DNA from: G020350405 sp964513655
Lineage (GTDB): Bacteria > Planctomycetota > Phycisphaerae > Sedimentisphaerales > Anaerobacaceae
Direction: 5' to 3'
DNA length: 8,699 nt
Assembly: GCA_964513655.1 (NCBI GenBank)
Contig: CAZENQ010000125.1
Coordinates: 1 to 8,699 of the forward strand
Shown: positions 7,030 to 8,699 of the stretch, in pieces
Position numbering within the stretch: position 1 is the stretch's first letter
How the letters are laid out: each line of letters opens with the position of its first letter
Notes under the pieces: model-generated
What the model saw: only the letters and a program-made list of their open reading frames with translations
The model's database searches: none
Told to the model about the DNA's origin: nothing
Position numbers and translations under genes: made by a program

Positions 7030-7057
7030 AGTCTAGCTTTGGAGTTTTTTTCGTCAA
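7030..7057 (-). promoter_or_regulatory. Likely promoter of the methyltransferase-PIN operon
   Basis: On the minus strand TTGACG (7057-7052, 5/6 to -35) is followed by a 16-base spacer starting with seven A residues, then TAGACT (7035-7030, 4/6 to -10). The predicted start near 7023 falls just upstream of the AAAGG and ATG 6999 leader frame. Confidence 0.4.
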
Positions 7058-7176
7058 TTGACCTCTCCGAGCCGCCAACTAAATAAAGCAAACCAAATAC
7101 GACAACTCTACCACATTAAGCCGACCCAAAGTCGCCTACCTTACGCATGCTCGCGAGGCTCCGCCCCTGGTTGCTT

Positions 7177-7212
7177 GCCCCTTGCTTAGAGTCTAACGGA
7201 CTCTAAGGGGGC
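7177..7212. repeat. Long hairpin (9-bp plus 5-bp stem)
   Basis: CTTAGAGTC (7185-7193) and GACTCTAAG (7199-7207) pair perfectly around a TAACG loop. Past a 3-base TTG bulge, GCCCC (7177-7181) pairs with GGGGC (7208-7212). There is no adjoining T-run on either strand, so it is not a standard intrinsic terminator. Confidence 0.7.
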
Positions 7213-7292
7213 CCGACCTCTGCTGCCCTAATTTTTCACGCCAATAAATTACCCCAAAGAACAATATTTGTCAAACCCCAAAAATCTCGAAG

Positions 7293-7315
7293 CCCAGCGC
7301 AGACCGGGATCCAGT
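7293..7315. repeat. Dispersed palindromic repeat, copy 2
   Basis: Differs from the copy at 3526-3548 at two of 23 positions, both in the right arm of the stem, so the hairpin here has two mismatches. It has the same orientation as copy 1, and the two copies enclose the whole methyltransferase-PIN unit. Confidence 0.6.
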
Positions 7316-7325
7316 TCTCTCCCTA

Positions 7326-7391
7326 CTCCTTACTCCTGGCTCCTTACTCCCTTTTTTGCATTTTTATCTGTATCTTTGCTTTTTGCATTTT
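7326..7391 (+). repeat. Cluster of short direct repeats (CTCCTTACTCC and TTTTTGCATTTT)
   Basis: CTCCTTACTCC occurs at 7326-7336 and 7340-7350. TTTTTGCATTTT occurs at 7353-7364 and 7380-7391. The segment has strongly skewed pyrimidine composition on the plus strand and no coding character. Confidence 0.7.
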
Positions 7392-7411
7392 AATCTTTAA
7401 TTTTGCTCTCC

Positions 7412-7437
7412 GGCCCGCCTTTTAGCTAAAAAGGGCC
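7412..7437. promoter_or_regulatory. Imperfect palindrome upstream of the Rrf2 gene, possible operator
   Basis: TTTTAGCTAAAA (7420-7431) is a perfect 12-base palindrome, extended with single-base bulges by CC/GG and further G/C pairs out to 7412 and 7437. A weak -35-like TTGCAA (7438-7443) with TACTCT 17 bases on (7461-7466) directly abuts it, so it could be an operator for self-regulation. The promoter match is poor. Confidence 0.3.
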
Positions 7438-7504
7438 TTGCAAGTACACGCCGACTTTGCTACTCTTGCAGCAATGAAAGCAGCGCTTCACTAAGGACAT
7501 CGAA

Positions 7505-7897
7505 ATGAAACTCAATACCAGCACGCTCTACGGCCTTTTAGCAGTGGGCTACATCGCCCGAAACCAGGACAAAGGGCTTGTTTCGAGCCAAGTTATTGCT
7601 AAGCAGTATAACATCCCCCTCGACTATTTCTTAAAGATAATGCTGGAGCTGGTCAGGGCAAACATCTTGCGAAGCAAAAGAGGCCCTCACGGCGGGTTCT
7701 TTCTCGCAAGGTCACCCGAAAAGATTACTATGCTTGAGGCTATCGAGGCCGTCCAAGGCCTTCTCTCAAGTGACCTGTTCCTCTCAGAACGTGCCCCAAC
7801 AGAAAACTTCGCCACCAAAGCCCAGAAGACTTCCGATAAAGCCTTCACCCAGGCCCGAAATGTCCTAAAGGCTGTAAAACTCTCAGACTTAATCTGA
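7505..7897 (+). CDS. Rrf2-family transcriptional regulator without iron-sulfur cysteines
   Basis: A 130-residue protein of normal Rrf2 length. Residues 1-80 form the family's winged helix-turn-helix: M-K-L-N-T-S-T-L-Y-G-L-L-A-V at the start, I-P-L-D-Y-F-L-K-I-M-L-E-L-V-R-A in the recognition region, then the hallmark wing S-K-R-G-P-H-G-G-F-F-L-A-R (57-69). The segment that carries three cysteines for a [2Fe-2S] cluster in IscR or NsrR (about 90-110) has no cysteine, and the whole protein has none. It therefore cannot sense through a cysteine-held cluster; it may respond to another signal or act as a plain repressor. Start choice: AGGA (7494-7497) lies 7 bases before ATG 7505. It stands alone on the plus strand and is divergent from the methyltransferase unit. 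Its target genes are unknown. Confidence 0.88.
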   Translation: MKLNTSTLYGLLAVGYIARNQDKGLVSSQVIAKQYNIPLDYFLKIMLELVRANILRSKRGPHGGFFLARSPEKITMLEAIEAVQGLLSSDLFLSERAPTENFATKAQKTSDKAFTQARNVLKAVKLSDLI

Positions 7898-8109
7898 CCC
7901 GCATCAACCTTCATAGCAGCTCCGTCCCGAATCATGCTCCTGATGCACCCCAACCTTTCAGACTGTGTCGCAATGGTGTTTGAGTTTGTATCTTTGGCGT
8001 TTGTCGGTGCAAGCAAAAGGGGCTTACCAAGAATTTACAGAGAAAGAATTATCCCATAGGGTGTTTTTCGCTCAGACAGTTGTAGTTGGTTCAATCTCCA
8101 AGACCATCG

Positions 8110-8699
8110 TTAGCCAGCCAGTTTTGCCAGCAACGTCGGCACCCCAAGTATTGTAATCATTCTGGCAATGTTAAAGCAGCTGGTCAAAAGTGAGAACTCA
8201 GCTTTGACACCCTCCAGGCCCCTCAACAGGAAAGCATCAAATTTAAGATTCCGCTTGATATGGCCAAATGGAAGTTCAACCTTCTGCTTGCGAAGCTTAA
8301 AGACCTTCTGAGATTCAGGCTGCTCGTATGCAGCCTCAAGTTTGTCTTTCAAATCCTCCTTGTTCAGACGTGTCAGCTTCCTGCCGATCTTGCCGGTAGT
8401 GCACAATCCAAAATAACGACATTTGCGACAAATCGAACGCTTGACTCTGTATACGCGTCTGCTCCTTTCCGGCTCCGTACGCCGATAGGTTAGAACCTCT
8501 CCAGCCGGGCAGATGTAACAATCACTTTCCCTGTCATACTTGAAATGCGATTTATCAAAAGGCCCGCCCCGTTTTCCTCTGGTGGCCTGTTTCCGGGAAG
8601 GGACGATAACCTTAATACCTTGCTTGTCGATATTATCAAGCTCTTGATATCCGGCATAACCGGCATCGGCACAGGCCCTCCGGCACTTCTTTTCGAGCG
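8110..8699 (-). CDS. IS1182-like DDE transposase, C-terminal part (5' end off the window)
   Basis: The frame is open from the right edge to a TAA at 8110 (196 codons), so the N-terminal part with the first catalytic Asp is outside the window. The visible part starts at A-C-A-D-A-G-Y, which carries a likely catalytic Asp. It continues through V-I-V-P-S-R-K-Q, F-D-K-S-H-F-K-Y-D and a cysteine-rich segment (C-Y-I-C-P-A-G-E-V-L, then C-R-K-C-R-Y-F-G-L-C) typical of this transposase domain. It ends with K-V-E-L-P-F-G-H-I-K-R-N, whose Glu (codon near 8277) is the likely third catalytic residue. The tail (F-L-L-R-G-L-E-G-V-K-A-E-F through I-A-R-M) is also family-like. No frameshift or stop is seen, so the part in view appears intact. 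The apparent short frame starting at TTG 8406 is only an internal piece of this gene. Confidence 0.85.
   Translation of the reverse strand, partial: LEKKCRRACADAGYAGYQELDNIDKQGIKVIVPSRKQATRGKRGGPFDKSHFKYDRESDCYICPAGEVLTYRRTEPERSRRVYRVKRSICRKCRYFGLCTTGKIGRKLTRLNKEDLKDKLEAAYEQPESQKVFKLRKQKVELPFGHIKRNLKFDAFLLRGLEGVKAEFSLLTSCFNIARMITILGVPTLLAKLAG
8110..8699 (-). mobile_element. Partial insertion sequence, IS1182-like
   Basis: Inferred from the transposase. Only its gene is marked here, because the downstream terminal inverted repeat cannot be confirmed without the other end. The stretch ATAGGGTGTTTTTCGCTCAG around 8057-8076 is a candidate for the terminus, which would put the junction about 160 bases past the Rrf2 stop. 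Confidence 0.6.

Larger units (their letters stand above)
7058..7504. other. Intergenic region between the divergent methyltransferase and Rrf2 genes
   Basis: No gene was recognised. In order it holds a long hairpin (7177-7212), a copy of the dispersed palindrome (7293-7315), a pyrimidine-rich direct repeat, T-rich TTTTTGCATTTT words, an AGCT-centred palindrome (7412-7437) and the Rrf2 leader. The two flanking genes are transcribed away from it. Confidence 0.65.

Noticed and set aside
6832..7086. 84-residue plus-strand frame
   Set aside because: It runs antisense to the probable methyltransferase 5' extension and its promoter, with no ribosome site or family resemblance.
7177..7212. Hairpin considered as an intrinsic terminator
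   Set aside because: There is no T-run after it on either strand, and no gene ends next to it.
7141..7235. Considered as a tRNA-like gene because of its hairpin and GC-rich flanks
   Set aside because: No cloverleaf with the usual D-arm and T-arm sequences could be drawn.
7687..8016. 109-residue minus-strand frame
   Set aside because: Two thirds of it is antisense to the Rrf2 gene; only the part before 7898 looks protein-like, and that is reported as a low-interest finding.
7965..8156. 63-residue plus-strand frame at the IS junction
   Set aside because: It spans the likely insertion-sequence end and overlaps the transposase stop; no family features.

Overview
The window looks like a bacterial chromosome with mid-range GC, probably from an environmental Planctomycetota lineage (Phycisphaerae/Sedimentisphaerales-like). 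That placement is tentative. It rests on a Tat-exported sugar-isomerase-like TIM-barrel protein beside a secreted family-2 glycosidase, an Rrf2 regulator without cysteines, and long intergenic stretches full of short, low-complexity, near-identical words. Lentisphaerota, Verrucomicrobiota or Omnitrophota are not excluded. No rRNA, tRNA, CRISPR array or replication origin was found.

Layout. (1) Positions 1-3347, all on the minus strand, form a carbohydrate-processing cluster. In transcription order it holds a small two-part DNA-binding protein (3347-2997, GTG start), a lipoprotein-type glycoside hydrolase family 2 enzyme (2908-761), and a Tat-signal sugar phosphate isomerase/epimerase-like protein that runs off the left edge (571-1). 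The isomerase has a good sigma-70-like promoter of its own. (2) Positions 3348-3817 hold no gene but are packed with short direct repeats and hairpins. (3) Positions 3818-6945, minus strand, form a tight two-gene unit: a large N6-adenine DNA methyltransferase of the type I/IIG kind, followed 5 bases later by a PIN-domain nuclease. No HsdS, HsdR or VapB-type antitoxin is present. The methyltransferase frame continues about 58 codons upstream of its first usual start codon (GTG 6771) and has no ATG/GTG/TTG there, so its 5' end is in doubt. (4) Positions 6946-7504 hold a likely promoter for that unit, a strong hairpin, more short repeats and the Rrf2 leader. (5) Positions 7505-7897, plus strand, encode the Rrf2-family regulator. 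(6) Positions 8110-8699, minus strand, are the C-terminal part of an IS1182-like transposase, cut by the right edge.

How the parts may work together. The left cluster would release and then convert sugars outside the cytoplasm. The methyltransferase-PIN pair has the look of an accessory defence or toxin module. It is bracketed on both sides, in the same orientation, by copies of one palindromic repeat (3526-3548 and 7293-7315), and an insertion sequence lies close by. This pair, its odd 5' end and its repeat borders are the most interesting part of the window.
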